Assembly (NCBI GenBank): GCA_964410215.1
Contig: CAYPHA010000025.1
Location: 1 to 58,102, forward strand
Source: CAYPHA01 sp964410215
GTDB taxonomy: Bacteria; Calditrichota; Calditrichia; Calditrichales; CAYPHA01
Length of the DNA: 58,102 nt
Direction: 5' to 3'
The translations under genes were made by a program, and so were the position numbers. The notes under the pieces are model-generated. The model was not told where the DNA came from. It did not search any database and saw only the letters and a program-made list of their open reading frames with translations. This document shows positions 8,599 to 17,810 of the stretch, one piece after another. Within the stretch, counting starts at the first letter, position 1; each line of letters opens with the position of its first letter.

Positions 8599-11334
8599 AT
8601 GCCTTCAAAGCTCTTTTTAATCGATGGCTCGGCACTTTACTATCGTAGTTATTTCGCCCTTATCCGCAATCCGTTGTTCAATTCAAAGGGAGAGAACACC
8701 TCAGCAACATTCGGCTTTTTAAGCTCTATGCTGAAAGTGATCGAAGATGAAACGCCGGAGTTTCTTGCTATTGTTTTCGATACAAAAGAGCCCACTTTTC
8801 GTCATGAACTCTATGCAGATTATAAAGCGACCCGTGAGAAAATGCCTGAAGAAATGGCGGCACAATATCCCCGCCTGATCGATACGCTGAAGGCGTTCCG
8901 TTTTAACATCCTCGAGCTACCCGGATATGAAGCGGATGATATCATCGGAACGATTTCTCAACGGTATGCCGGTCCGGACCTGGATGTATTTATTGTCTCG
9001 GGTGACAAGGACATGGCGCAGCTGGTAAACGACCATGTGTTTCTGTATACACCGGGAAAATCAAATCAACCGCCTGAAATCATCGATTCCGAAGCAGTAG
9101 CGGAAAAGTTTGGCGTCAAACCGGAACAGATCACCGACTGGTTGTCACTGATGGGGGATAAGTCTGATAATATTCCCGGTGCTGAAAAAGTCGGCAAGGT
9201 AACCGCATCCAAATTGCTCAGCGAATACGGATCCGTGGAGGCGCTTTATGAACGGCTTGATTCCATATCTTCACCGGCGCTCAGGAAAAATCTCGAAAAT
9301 TTCAGGGAACAGTCCACCGTATCAAAGCAATTGACAACCATTGACACCGATTCGCCCGTGGATACGGATCTGGATCAGCTTCGATTCCGTCTGTGGGATA
9401 TGGAAATTGTCGATCCCATTCTGCGCGATCTGGAGTTTCGGCGCTTTTATGACCGGATGCTGGCTATCTCCCGTGCCCCCATGTCCGGAAACAATCCGGA
9501 CGCTTCTGCAGAGAAGCAGACCAGTGATTACCGTTTGGTTAATTCAGAGGCCGGACTGAAGGAACTAATCGGAAACGTGCAGAAACAGAAATGCTTCGTG
9601 TTCGATCTAGAGACTGATTCTCTGGATGTACAAGTGGCCCGAATTGCCGGTATCGCTCTTTCCTGGGAGGAAAACAGGGCGTATTACATTCCTGTGAATC
9701 ACCCTGATTCGAACCTTTCTGAAAAGATGGTCATAGAGCATATTAAACCTGTTTTTTCAAATCCCGGTATCGAAAAAGCGGGACAGAATATTAAATTCGA
9801 TGCGGCTGTACTGATTCACAATGGTGTGCCGGTCAGGGGAACGCGTTTTGATACCATGATTGCTTCTTACCTGATCGATCCATCGGGAAGGCAGCATAAT
9901 CTGGATCGATTGGCCAGGGAGCATCTCGATCACGAGATGATTCCGATAGAAGACATCATCGGGAAGGGGAAAAAGCAGAAGCTGATGACTGAAATCCCTG
10001 CGGTGGATGTCGTGACATATGCTGCCGAAGATGCGGGTATTACGTTTAGGCTGATGAATATCTTCCGCCGGCAGTTATCGGAAAACAACCTCGAGGGCTT
10101 ATTCACCGATCTTGAGATGCCGCTGGTTGACGTGTTACGGGTGATGGAAGATAATGGCGTCCGGCTGGATCTCGCTTTGCTTTCGGAATTATCATCCAGG
10201 CTCGGGGATGATATTAAGAATATCGAATCTGAAATATTGCGGGAAGCGGGAGCATCGTTTAATATCAGTTCTCCGCAGCAACTGGGTAAAATTTTGTTCG
10301 AGGATATGGCGATTCATAAAGCTCTGGGTAAGCGCAAGCCCTCAAAAACGAAAACAGGGCAGTATTCCACATCCGAGGCTGTTCTGGAGCGTTATTCCGA
10401 GCATCCACTGATTGACAAGATACTCACATACCGGCATCTGATAAAACTGAAGAATACCTATGTGGACGCCCTTCCGGCGCTGGTGAATGAAAAGACCGGT
10501 AAAATTCATACCTCATTCAATCAGACTGTAGCGGCAACCGGTCGGCTGTCCAGCAGCAATCCCAATCTGCAGAATATTCCCATCCGGACCGAACTGGGAA
10601 GGGAAATCAGGAAGGCATTTATTGCTTCCGAACCATCCTTTCATATCCTGAGCGCGGATTATTCCCAGATCGAGCTCCGGATCATGGCGCATTTATCGGA
10701 AGATAAGCGTCTGATTGAAGCCTTTGATAACAATCAGGATATCCATGCGGCAACGGCTGCGCTGATTTTTGATGTCCCGATCAATGAGGTGACTGCGGAT
10801 AACCGCCGTAAGGCCAAGGAAATAAATTTCGGGATCATGTATGGCATGAATGAATACGGTCTATCAAACCGCCTGGGCATGTCTGTCGATGATGCACGTT
10901 TATTTATTTCTGAATATTTTGCTACGTATCCGGCTATTCAGAAATACATGCAGAAAACCATCCGGCAGGCTATGGAAACCGGTTATGTCGAGACTATGAT
11001 GCATCGCCGCCGTTACCTTCCAGAGATAAACAGTTCTAACCGGCAGGTCCGTGAATTTGCGGAACGGACGGCGATCAATACACCGATTCAGGGATCCGCG
11101 GCGGATATTATAAAAAAAGCCATGATCGAATTACATCAGTATATTGCCGAATCCGGTGTAGAAGCCCGTATGCTCCTGCAGGTCCATGATGAGCTCGTTT
11201 TTGAAGTGGAAAGAAACACAATGCATACGTTTCGAAAAAAGGTGAAATTGATCATGGAGCATGCGGTTCCTCTGCGCGTGCCTGTAATAGTTGATACCGG
11301 TATCGGTGAGAACTGGCTGGAAGCACACGAATAG
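8599..11334 (+). CDS. polA: DNA polymerase I
   Basis: The 911-residue protein has three domains: 5'-3' exonuclease (1-290), 3'-5' exonuclease (about 310-500) and family A polymerase. The proofreading domain looks active: ExoI DLETDSLD, ExoII GQNIKFDAA and ExoIII YAAEDAG are all intact, unlike Taq or Bacillus PolA. Polymerase motifs A (SADYSQIELR), B (RRKAKEINFGIMYGM, with Phe on the O-helix) and C (QVHDELVF) are present. It acts in Okazaki fragment maturation and repair. An ACGGAG lies before the ATG. It converges with the metallo-beta-lactamase gene, only seven bases away, and no terminator is visible between them. Confidence 0.98.
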   Translation: MPSKLFLIDGSALYYRSYFALIRNPLFNSKGENTSATFGFLSSMLKVIEDETPEFLAIVFDTKEPTFRHELYADYKATREKMPEEMAAQYPRLIDTLKAFRFNILELPGYEADDIIGTISQRYAGPDLDVFIVSGDKDMAQLVNDHVFLYTPGKSNQPPEIIDSEAVAEKFGVKPEQITDWLSLMGDKSDNIPGAEKVGKVTASKLLSEYGSVEALYERLDSISSPALRKNLENFREQSTVSKQLTTIDTDSPVDTDLDQLRFRLWDMEIVDPILRDLEFRRFYDRMLAISRAPMSGNNPDASAEKQTSDYRLVNSEAGLKELIGNVQKQKCFVFDLETDSLDVQVARIAGIALSWEENRAYYIPVNHPDSNLSEKMVIEHIKPVFSNPGIEKAGQNIKFDAAVLIHNGVPVRGTRFDTMIASYLIDPSGRQHNLDRLAREHLDHEMIPIEDIIGKGKKQKLMTEIPAVDVVTYAAEDAGITFRLMNIFRRQLSENNLEGLFTDLEMPLVDVLRVMEDNGVRLDLALLSELSSRLGDDIKNIESEILREAGASFNISSPQQLGKILFEDMAIHKALGKRKPSKTKTGQYSTSEAVLERYSEHPLIDKILTYRHLIKLKNTYVDALPALVNEKTGKIHTSFNQTVAATGRLSSSNPNLQNIPIRTELGREIRKAFIASEPSFHILSADYSQIELRIMAHLSEDKRLIEAFDNNQDIHAATAALIFDVPINEVTADNRRKAKEINFGIMYGMNEYGLSNRLGMSVDDARLFISEYFATYPAIQKYMQKTIRQAMETGYVETMMHRRRYLPEINSSNRQVREFAERTAINTPIQGSAADIIKKAMIELHQYIAESGVEARMLLQVHDELVFEVERNTMHTFRKKVKLIMEHAVPLRVPVIVDTGIGENWLEAHE

Positions 11335-11341
11335 GCCGTTT

Positions 11342-12214
11342 TCAGAGTTCCAGCCTGTTTCCTTCGATTGCGGCCGAAATCTCAAGATCAGGATTGGAAA
11401 CCTTTCCCAGCTCACGTGCTTTAGCCAGGATGGAATCGATAAAAGCATCATCGTGCATCGGGTCATGGTGGTATAAGACGAGGTGCCTGACTCCACCATC
11501 GGAAGCCAGTTTGACGGTATAGTTGTATGGCGAATGCCCCCAGGTCTGTTTATTCCTGTATTCTTCCGGCGTATACTGCGCATCATGAATGAGCAGGTCG
11601 GCACTCCTGATAAAATCGAGCAGTTTCAGGTCACCGTCTTCACCGATGTAACCTTCGTGGTCCGCATCTTTGCGCTGGTACCAGCCAAATGGTTCATTGT
11701 CACTGATATAAACGATTTCCTGATCTCCGAGGTGCAGCTTGTATCCCAAAGAATTGCCGGGATGATTCAGGAAGAGGGTATCGACTCGAATACCCTGAAT
11801 GGAATGAGTACCTTCAAATATGGACTGGAATTCCAGTTTTCCGGCCATATCCTGCAGTTCGATCGGAAAATAGGTGGGATTCATCTGGTCACGGATAATC
11901 GTTGCCAGGTCCTTCTCCGGTTCTTCGGCGCCATAGAATATAAAGTTGTTACCCGGTATGTAAGCCGGGGTAAAAAAGGGGATACCCTGGATATGGTCCC
12001 AATGCATATGGCTAATAAAGATACTGGCGTGTACAGGTTCTTTCATTTTTAACAGATCGATACCCAGTTCCCTGATTCCCGATCCGGCATCCATTATGAA
12101 GAGTTTATCTTCATGACGGACTTCCACACAAGAAGTATTGCCACCGTATTTGATGGTGGAAGGACCCGGTGTAGGGATGGATCCCCGTACTCCCCAGAAC
12201 TTAACGCTTGCCAT
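11342..12214 (-). CDS. Metallo-beta-lactamase-fold hydrolase
   Basis: A 290-residue cytoplasmic MBL-fold protein of the PhnP/RNase Z-like type. It begins with the motif FWGVRGSIPTPGP, common in a bacterial subgroup linked to signalling proteins. Metal ligands are visible: HMHWDH (His69, His71, Asp73, His74), the later His in NHPGNSLGY, Asp in YISDNEP and His in HDAQYT. It is probably a dinuclear phosphodiesterase; the substrate cannot be read from sequence. An AGGAG five bases before the ATG lies across the end of the upstream receiver gene, two bases away. The pair is therefore translationally coupled, and the enzyme could be tied to the phosphorylation state of that receiver. Confidence 0.9.
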   Translation of the reverse strand: MASVKFWGVRGSIPTPGPSTIKYGGNTSCVEVRHEDKLFIMDAGSGIRELGIDLLKMKEPVHASIFISHMHWDHIQGIPFFTPAYIPGNNFIFYGAEEPEKDLATIIRDQMNPTYFPIELQDMAGKLEFQSIFEGTHSIQGIRVDTLFLNHPGNSLGYKLHLGDQEIVYISDNEPFGWYQRKDADHEGYIGEDGDLKLLDFIRSADLLIHDAQYTPEEYRNKQTWGHSPYNYTVKLASDGGVRHLVLYHHDPMHDDAFIDSILAKARELGKVSNPDLEISAAIEGNRLEL

Positions 12215-12216
12215 AG

Positions 12217-12600
12217 TTACTCCTGAATAAATGGGATAATTTCCTCGAGAAGCGCTGCACTGCCGATCGGTTTGGTCAGGTATTTTTCGGCACCCAGGGC
12301 CAGGGCCTTCTTTTTCTCGGGCGGAAACATTTTGCCTGTGAGAATAATGACCGGAATATCACGCGTTTCCGGTTTTTCCTTCAGCTGCTTAAGAAGGGAT
12401 AACCCGTCAAGCCCTGGCATCATGATATCCAGCAGAACAATCCCGGGATGAAGTGTTTCAATAGTGGAAACGGCAGCGGAAGGGTCCAGAACAGCTTCCA
12501 CCCTGAAGCCCTTCAAATCCAACAGCTTTTTCAGCGTTGTTACATGCATTTCGCTGTCATCAATAATTAAAATATCAATGGACACTTTTTTCTCCACCAT
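12217..12600 (-). CDS. Single-domain response regulator
   Basis: A stand-alone receiver of 127 residues with no output domain. Acidic pair Asp14/Asp15, phosphoacceptor Asp58, Thr88 and Lys110 are intact. The LLDIMMPGLDG and LTKPIG segments are typical of CheY/PleD-type receivers. With no output domain it must act by protein contact. The immediate downstream MBL-fold gene is the obvious partner, and no kinase is adjacent. It starts 53 bases after the end of dnaG on the same strand, so it may be transcribed from the dnaG promoter. Confidence 0.93.
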   Translation of the reverse strand: MVEKKVSIDILIIDDSEMHVTTLKKLLDLKGFRVEAVLDPSAAVSTIETLHPGIVLLDIMMPGLDGLSLLKQLKEKPETRDIPVIILTGKMFPPEKKKALALGAEKYLTKPIGSAALLEEIIPFIQE

Positions 12601-12653
12601 AATCTGACTGATAATATTATAACTTCAACATTTATAATGTGTTGTGATGATTG

Positions 12654-14471
12654 TCACACCTCTTTTTCCGGTAGATTGTGTAAGTGATTATCTAATTCGG
12701 CAATCTCTTTGCGAATCTGAGTTAATTCTTTGGTATAATGCATAATCGATTCAATCGAATCAGATTCCGCCTTGATAAAGGTGCTTATTTCTCTGGATTT
12801 CTTTTCAAGGTATCTTTTTTTTATCTGGTAGACACAATCACGGGCAAACTTTATACTCTCGGGTTGCTCCTGAAAAGCGAGCTCGGAGATGAGTCCGTAC
12901 AGACTCTTGTTTTCTTCCTGGTCTTCCATCAGGCTGTTAACATCGATCCGGCCCGTTTCCTCGATCTCATTAATGATGATGGTATAGAGTGTTCTCAGTT
13001 CCGGGTTCTGAAACAGATCAGCGGTGATATGGTCGGTAATGAAGCGCTTGATGGTTTCGTCTTTTCCCAGAAGGAGTCCCAGTATAGCTCCCTCGGCTTT
13101 ATAGGCCCCGCTGTGTATCGTAACGGCGGATATCGCCTGGTTTTTATCTTTCGCTGCAGATCCAGGTTTTCTTTGCCTGCGTTTCAATTGATTGAATTGC
13201 TGTATGAGCAATGTTTCACTGACATCGAGACGGTCTGCAATCTGATGGAGCATCAGCCCGACCTTGAGCTGGTTTTTAAGTCCGGCCAGATCGTTGAGTA
13301 CATCGCGGATAAAACGTTCTTTTGCTTCCAGAGTGGGTGGATTGTTCTCTTTCATGAAAACATCAATCCGGTGCATCATGAGGGAGACGCGTTTCCGGAT
13401 AATGGCCTCCAATGCCGCCGCGCCCTGTTTCTGTACAATACTGTCCGGATCCTCACCGGCGGGAATTTTCAGGATAAAGGTATTCAGATCCTGTTCTTCC
13501 AGAATCTGTGCCACGCGAATCGCAGCCCGTATTCCGGCATCATCACCGTCATAAGCGATATAAACATCCCTTGTGTAGCGGTTGATTAATCGGGCCTGCC
13601 GGTCCGTAAGCGCGGTACCGCTGCTTGCCACCACATTTTTAAAATCCGCTTCAACGAGACGCAGCAGATCAAAATAACCTTCTACCAGGATGACGTAGTC
13701 TTTTTCACGGATGGCCGGAATCGCCTGGTGCAGTCCGTAAAGTATTTCGCCCTTTTTATAGACGGGACTTTCGGGGCTGTTCAGGTATTTCGGCTGTTGT
13801 TCTTCTCTGAGTTTTCTGCCGCCGAATCCTACAATTTTCCCTGATGTATTATGGAAAGGAAACATGATCCGGTGTCGAAAGCGGTCATAAAATCCGCTAC
13901 CCTTATCACGTGCCTGTATCAATCCAAGCTGATCGGCATATTCCAGGTTTACCTGCTTCGACCGGAGCTGCGCGATCAGCCGGTCAAAAGCATCTGGAGC
14001 ATACCCGAGCCGGAACCGTTTGATGGTATCATTGCTCAGGCCCCGGTCAGTAAAATAGTCCAGAAATTGCTTATGAACCGGTTTATGCAGTTGTTCTTCA
14101 AAAAAACGGCTGCTATGTTCATTAATTTCATATAGTTGCTGGAAAAAATCAGATTTCGCCTGGTCTTCTGAACTTTGTTTTGGAAGTGAAATTCCGCTGA
14201 AATCGGCTGCTTTTGTGACAGCTTCCAAAAATGTCAGTTTTTCATATTCCATGATGAAAGAGAAAATATTACCACCTTTGCCGCAACCGAAGCAATGATA
14301 TATCTGTTTTTCAGGGGAAACGATGAAAGAAGGGGTCTTTTCCGTATGAAAAGGGCAGAGGCCTTTGAAATTGCGTCCGGCTTTCTTCAGGTTGACATAT
14401 TGATTTATGTAATGGACAATGTTTGCAGAGCTGCGTACTTCCTCAATTTTTTCATCCGGAATTTTAGCCAT
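12654..14471 (-). CDS. dnaG: DNA primase
   Basis: DnaG makes RNA primers at the replication fork. The 605-residue protein has an N-terminal zinc-binding domain with Cys39, His42, Cys60 and Cys63 (CPFH and CFGC), the RNA polymerase core, and a TOPRIM fold with EGYFD and YDGDDAG. The C-terminal part, from about 430, is the DnaB-helicase-binding domain. AAAAGG six bases before the ATG is the likely ribosome site. No rpoD follows; instead a receiver and an MBL gene lie downstream, which is unusual for dnaG. The gene is divergent from the DUF3467 operon. Confidence 0.98.
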   Translation of the reverse strand: MAKIPDEKIEEVRSSANIVHYINQYVNLKKAGRNFKGLCPFHTEKTPSFIVSPEKQIYHCFGCGKGGNIFSFIMEYEKLTFLEAVTKAADFSGISLPKQSSEDQAKSDFFQQLYEINEHSSRFFEEQLHKPVHKQFLDYFTDRGLSNDTIKRFRLGYAPDAFDRLIAQLRSKQVNLEYADQLGLIQARDKGSGFYDRFRHRIMFPFHNTSGKIVGFGGRKLREEQQPKYLNSPESPVYKKGEILYGLHQAIPAIREKDYVILVEGYFDLLRLVEADFKNVVASSGTALTDRQARLINRYTRDVYIAYDGDDAGIRAAIRVAQILEEQDLNTFILKIPAGEDPDSIVQKQGAAALEAIIRKRVSLMMHRIDVFMKENNPPTLEAKERFIRDVLNDLAGLKNQLKVGLMLHQIADRLDVSETLLIQQFNQLKRRQRKPGSAAKDKNQAISAVTIHSGAYKAEGAILGLLLGKDETIKRFITDHITADLFQNPELRTLYTIIINEIEETGRIDVNSLMEDQEENKSLYGLISELAFQEQPESIKFARDCVYQIKKRYLEKKSREISTFIKAESDSIESIMHYTKELTQIRKEIAELDNHLHNLPEKEV

Positions 14472-14484
14472 GCCAGACCTTTTC

Positions 14485-14513
14485 TTGACATAAAAATGCT
14501 ATTTAACTAAATT
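14485..14513 (+). promoter_or_regulatory. Promoter of the DUF3467-yggS-divIVA operon
   Basis: A perfect TTGACA (14485-14490) is followed after 17 bases by TAAATT (14508-14513). It lies in the 115-base divergent space shared with dnaG, its -35 box starting 14 bases from the dnaG ATG. A short dyad CCATT-TTT-AATGG at 14535-14547, about 22 bases after the -10 box, could be an operator or an early hairpin. An A9 run at 14571-14579 precedes the AAGG ribosome site. Confidence 0.5.
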
Positions 14514-14586
14514 ACAAGATTCATTAAACTTAGACCATTTTTAATGGCTGGTTTAAAGTTAAAAAAAAATCTCTTTAAGGTGCAAC

Positions 14587-14895
14587 ATGAATCAACCAGT
14601 AGACAAGCAAATCAACATTGAACTCGGTGAAGCAGAAGCAGAAGGTATTTACAGCAATCTTGTGCTGATCAGCCATTCACCGGCGGAATTTGTACTCGAT
14701 TTTACCCGTATTGTTCCCGGAAAACCTAAAGCAAAGGTGTATTCACGAATAATAATGGCACCGCAGCACGCGAAGTCCCTGTTGCTGGCTCTTCAGGAAA
14801 ATGTAAAAAAATATGAAGGTCAGTTTGGTGAGATAAAAACATACGGCGCTGAAAAACGTTCTAAAAATATCGGTTTTCAGGAAGAGAAATCGTAG
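14587..14895 (+). CDS. DUF3467 protein
   Basis: A 102-residue soluble protein matching the DUF3467 family: EGIYSNLVLISHSPAEFVLDF at residues 20-40, then PGKPKAKVYSRI and the PQHAKSLLLALQENVKKYE helix. The family is common in Bacteroidota and related phyla; I know of no established function. The compact strand-helix pattern suggests a small binding protein. It is the first gene of an operon leading into the PLPBP and divIVA genes, 10 bases upstream of the next start. Confidence 0.9.
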   Translation: MNQPVDKQINIELGEAEAEGIYSNLVLISHSPAEFVLDFTRIVPGKPKAKVYSRIIMAPQHAKSLLLALQENVKKYEGQFGEIKTYGAEKRSKNIGFQEEKS

Positions 14896-14905
14896 AGATC
14901 CATAT

Positions 14906-15592
14906 ATGAATCGCAGTGAATCCGTGAAAAAAATTCAGGATCGTATCGCCGAAACCTGTCAGCGCTGTGGCCGTGATCCACTAGAGGTTAAACTGGTTGC
15001 GGTCAGTAAGATGTTTCCCGCAGACGCTGTAAGAGAAGTATACGATGCGGGGTTACGCTGCTTCGGCGAAAGCCGGGCGCAGGAGTTTCGCGATAAGCAT
15101 CCGCTTTTACCTGATGATGTCGAATGGCATTTCATCGGACATTTACAGACAAATAAAATTAAGTATGTCGTCCCAAATGCCGATTTAGTTCATTCGGTGG
15201 ACACTTTGCATTTAGCGACGGCGCTTTCTGAATATGCACGGAAAAAGGAAGTTGATATTGCCGTACTTATGGAGGTAAATACCAGCGAAGAAGCATCAAA
15301 ATTCGGAACAACAGCAGAATCGGCAGTTGACACATACCATGAAATTTGTGAATTACCGGGTCTTGCTGCGAAAGGCCTGATGACGATAGCACCGTATTCA
15401 GACAATGAGAAGGAAATAAGAGACGCCTTTCAACGGTTGCGGGCGATCCGGGAAAGGCTGCAAAACGATTTGTCATCTGATCGCACCGGGGTACTTTCCA
15501 TGGGGATGTCTCATGATTTTGAGTATGCCATTATGGAAGGAAGTACCATGGTAAGGATTGGATCTGCCATATTCGGACCCCGAGGGAGGTAA
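14906..15592 (+). CDS. yggS: Pyridoxal phosphate homeostasis protein (PLPBP, YggS/YlmE family)
   Basis: A single-domain TIM-barrel PLP-binding protein that buffers PLP and affects amino-acid pools; it has no known catalytic activity. The PLP lysine is Lys35 in LVAVSKMFP. Other family marks are FGESRAQEF, WHFIGHLQTNK, the phosphate-binding region near SMGMSHDFEYAI, and VRIGSAIFGPR at the end. The 228 residues are the usual size. It overlaps the ribosome site of divIVA; the neighbour relation ylmE-divIVA is the same as in Bacillus. Confidence 0.96.
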   Translation: MNRSESVKKIQDRIAETCQRCGRDPLEVKLVAVSKMFPADAVREVYDAGLRCFGESRAQEFRDKHPLLPDDVEWHFIGHLQTNKIKYVVPNADLVHSVDTLHLATALSEYARKKEVDIAVLMEVNTSEEASKFGTTAESAVDTYHEICELPGLAAKGLMTIAPYSDNEKEIRDAFQRLRAIRERLQNDLSSDRTGVLSMGMSHDFEYAIMEGSTMVRIGSAIFGPRGR

Positions 15593-15593
15593 T

Positions 15594-16289
15594 TTGAAAA
15601 TTACACCGGTCGAAATCAGAAACCAGGAATTTAAACGTGGCATGCGCGGGTATGATACCATTGAGGTGGATACCTTCCTGGAACTTGTCGCTAATGAGTA
15701 TACCACGGTTTTGAATGAAAACGAGCAGCTCACTAAGCAGCTGATCAAGCTGGAAGCGGAACTTAAAAATTTCAAGGAAGTGGAAAAGACACTGAAACAG
15801 ACCCTGTATAATGTTCAGGAAACGTCACAGATTTCCAAGGAAAATTCACAAAAAGAAGCGATTCTTCTTAAAAGGGAAGCGGAACTGGCAGCTTCGCAGA
15901 TGATTGAAAAAGCGCGGTCTGAAGTCCACCGGATGCGTGAAGAAGTTGTTAACCTGCAAAATCAGAAACAATCCTTCATCTCCAGACTGCGGCATCTGCT
16001 CTCTTCACAGCTCGAATTGATCGATGTGCTGGAAATTGATGACCTTGATCGCTCAAAATTGAAAGACCGTTCCAGGAAATCTCAATCGGTTGAAAAAACG
16101 GAGACAACTGTCAAAAAACCGGATAGCACGGGAAGCGAACCCGAGATAACGCTACCCGTAAAAGATAAACCAGATTCGGGAGCTGCGGGTACCGTGCAGA
16201 AATCTTCATATCCGGAGGAACCCAGGAAGCCGGAGAAGACGCATAACGATTTTTTTGATGATATCTTTGGTGACGAGGATAATAAATAA
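15594..16289 (+). CDS. divIVA: DivIVA-family cell division/polarity protein
   Basis: DivIVA binds curved membrane at poles and septa through an N-terminal domain and recruits partners. Translation from TTG 15594 gives 231 residues beginning KITPVEIRNQEFKRGMRGYD, the exact DivIVA N-terminal pattern, followed by VDTFLELV and a long coiled coil (about residues 30-150) and an acidic, Pro/Lys-rich tail. The TTG is chosen over an in-frame upstream ATG (15558), because the family N-terminus starts there and GGAGG at 15585-15589 lies four bases upstream. That Shine-Dalgarno sits at the end of yggS, two bases from the start, so expression should be coupled. DivIVA alongside LPS genes is notable. Confidence 0.93.
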   Translation: MKITPVEIRNQEFKRGMRGYDTIEVDTFLELVANEYTTVLNENEQLTKQLIKLEAELKNFKEVEKTLKQTLYNVQETSQISKENSQKEAILLKREAELAASQMIEKARSEVHRMREEVVNLQNQKQSFISRLRHLLSSQLELIDVLEIDDLDRSKLKDRSRKSQSVEKTETTVKKPDSTGSEPEITLPVKDKPDSGAAGTVQKSSYPEEPRKPEKTHNDFFDDIFGDEDNK

Positions 16290-16310
16290 TTTTTAGGATA
16301 GGAGTTACCC

Positions 16311-16937
16311 ATGCGAAAGGCATTTTTACTGTTGTTAACGGGGATATTGGTCATGTCTCTGATCAGCTGTTCCGGGAAACGGACTCTGAATCCGGAGAAT
16401 CCCTATACGTATTCTTCTGTCAAAGTTACTTTGACCGGCGGGCAGGTTAAAGAGGGTATTGTCATCAAACGCCAGGGTAACAGCCTTTTTTACGTCGACG
16501 CACAGACACATAAAAAGGACAGTCTGGATTACCGCGAGATCGTAAGAATCGAGGAATCCGGTTCCATCTATGATTTTGAAGGAAATCCCATACCCAGGGC
16601 GGATATTAACAAGGAAAAGGGTATTAATAAAACGCTGACCTACGGCGCCGGGGGGCTGATTCTTGGAACGGCGGCGGGTACGGCTGTCGGTATTTCCCTG
16701 ATTGCCGCTGGTGTTGACCTCGATGTGCCGATCAGCATGGCGGTTTTTGGTATTGCCGGCGCCTGGATGTTTGGTTCAAAAGGTTCTGACAGGGATTTCG
16801 AGGATGCCACCGAGGTGGTTCGAAAACAGCGCTATAAAATCAGCATGGAAGAGCGTAAACGACAAATCGACCAGAAGAAAAAAGAGCTGGAACAATTAAA
16901 ACGGAAAAAGGAACAACCTGTAAAGAAAAATGATTAA
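16311..16937 (+). CDS. Predicted lipoprotein with glycine-rich membrane segment and coiled coil
   Basis: A 208-residue protein with a lipoprotein signal: basic start, hydrophobic core and lipobox LISC (Cys20). A small beta-rich domain (about 35-85, resembling folds seen in lipoproteins that read VTLTGGQVKEGIVI) is followed by a Gly/Ala-rich hydrophobic stretch (about 110-150) that could insert in membrane. A highly charged coiled coil (about 165-208) follows. I do not recognise a named family. Its stop overlaps the next ATG (TAATG), so it is coupled to the phosphorylase gene, but no functional link is apparent. Confidence 0.8.
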   Translation: MRKAFLLLLTGILVMSLISCSGKRTLNPENPYTYSSVKVTLTGGQVKEGIVIKRQGNSLFYVDAQTHKKDSLDYREIVRIEESGSIYDFEGNPIPRADINKEKGINKTLTYGAGGLILGTAAGTAVGISLIAAGVDLDVPISMAVFGIAGAWMFGSKGSDRDFEDATEVVRKQRYKISMEERKRQIDQKKKELEQLKRKKEQPVKKND

Positions 16938-17785
16938 TGGAAATAACGGATATGAACTTTGACATTGAAAAGTACAGGCAACAGATTGCCGAAGCGACAC
17001 GCTATATAAAAAATGTACTGCATTCGGAGAATCCCATTGGTATTATTCTCGGAACGGGATTGGGCGGACTCGTAAAGGAAATCGCGATAGAAAAAGAAGT
17101 CGCATATACCGATATCCCGCATTTTCCGCGTTCAACAGTGGAAAGCCACGAAGGTAAACTGCTGTTTGGCAAACTTGGAGGAAAGCAGGTTCTGGCCATG
17201 CAGGGGCGGTTTCATTATTACGAAGGGTATTCGATGACGGAGATTACCTTCCCGGTACGTATCATGTATGAACTGGGCGTACGTGTACTGCTCATCTCCA
17301 ATGCCGCCGGTGGTATGAATCCTTATTTCCGCAAGGGTGACCTGATGGCGATCGATGATCATATTAACCTGATCGGTACCAATCCCCTGATCGGCCCGAA
17401 CCTTGATGAATATGGTCCGCGTTTTCCCGATATGTCGGAACCCTATTCCAAACGGCTGCTTGATCTGGCAGAACAGGTCGCTCTCGATAATAAAATAAAG
17501 CTGCATCGCGGTGTGTATGTCGCTGTCTCCGGGCCGAACCTGGAAACGCGTGCGGAATATCGCTTTTTACGTACGATCGGTGCGGATATCGTTGGGATGT
17601 CAACCGTTCCCGAAGATATCGTCGCCGTTCATATGGGTATGGAGGTATTAGGCATTTCCGTTATTACCGATGAATGCTTTCCCGATGCCCTTGAACCTGT
17701 CAATCTGCCAGAAATTATCGCAACTGCAAATGCTGCGGAACCGAAATTGACGCTGATTATGAAAGAAATTGTAAATCGAATATAA
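16937..17785 (+). CDS. punA: Purine nucleoside phosphorylase (trimeric PNP family)
   Basis: PNP cleaves purine nucleosides with phosphate to free base and ribose-1-phosphate in purine salvage. The 282 residues carry the family motifs GTGLGGL, VESHEGKL, MQGRFHYYEGYS, NAAGGMNP, SGPNLETRAE (with the base-contacting Glu) and VGMSTVPE. At the position of human Asn243, which helps select 6-oxopurines, the protein has Asp245 (VITDECF). Asp at this site occurs in the related MTA phosphorylases, which use adenine, so base preference is open. The ATG at 16937 overlaps the lipoprotein stop; a second in-frame ATG at 16952 is possible. Confidence 0.95.
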   Translation: MEITDMNFDIEKYRQQIAEATRYIKNVLHSENPIGIILGTGLGGLVKEIAIEKEVAYTDIPHFPRSTVESHEGKLLFGKLGGKQVLAMQGRFHYYEGYSMTEITFPVRIMYELGVRVLLISNAAGGMNPYFRKGDLMAIDDHINLIGTNPLIGPNLDEYGPRFPDMSEPYSKRLLDLAEQVALDNKIKLHRGVYVAVSGPNLETRAEYRFLRTIGADIVGMSTVPEDIVAVHMGMEVLGISVITDECFPDALEPVNLPEIIATANAAEPKLTLIMKEIVNRI

Positions 17786-17810
17786 ACCGTATGTTAACTG
17801 GTGGTGAGTG

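Noticed and set aside
7589..8635. Open frame of 348 codons on the minus strand across the mutS2 3' half
   Set aside because: It lies fully opposite mutS2, whose motifs and length are certain. The antisense translation shows no family motif and is explained by codon bias.
12738..13589. Open frame of 283 codons on the plus strand opposite dnaG
   Set aside because: dnaG is certain on the other strand, and the antisense product has no recognisable domain or ribosome site.
14571..14579. A9 run before the DUF3467 gene as a phase-variation tract
   Set aside because: It is noncoding, in an AT-rich leader, and does not change promoter spacing because it lies downstream of the -10 box.
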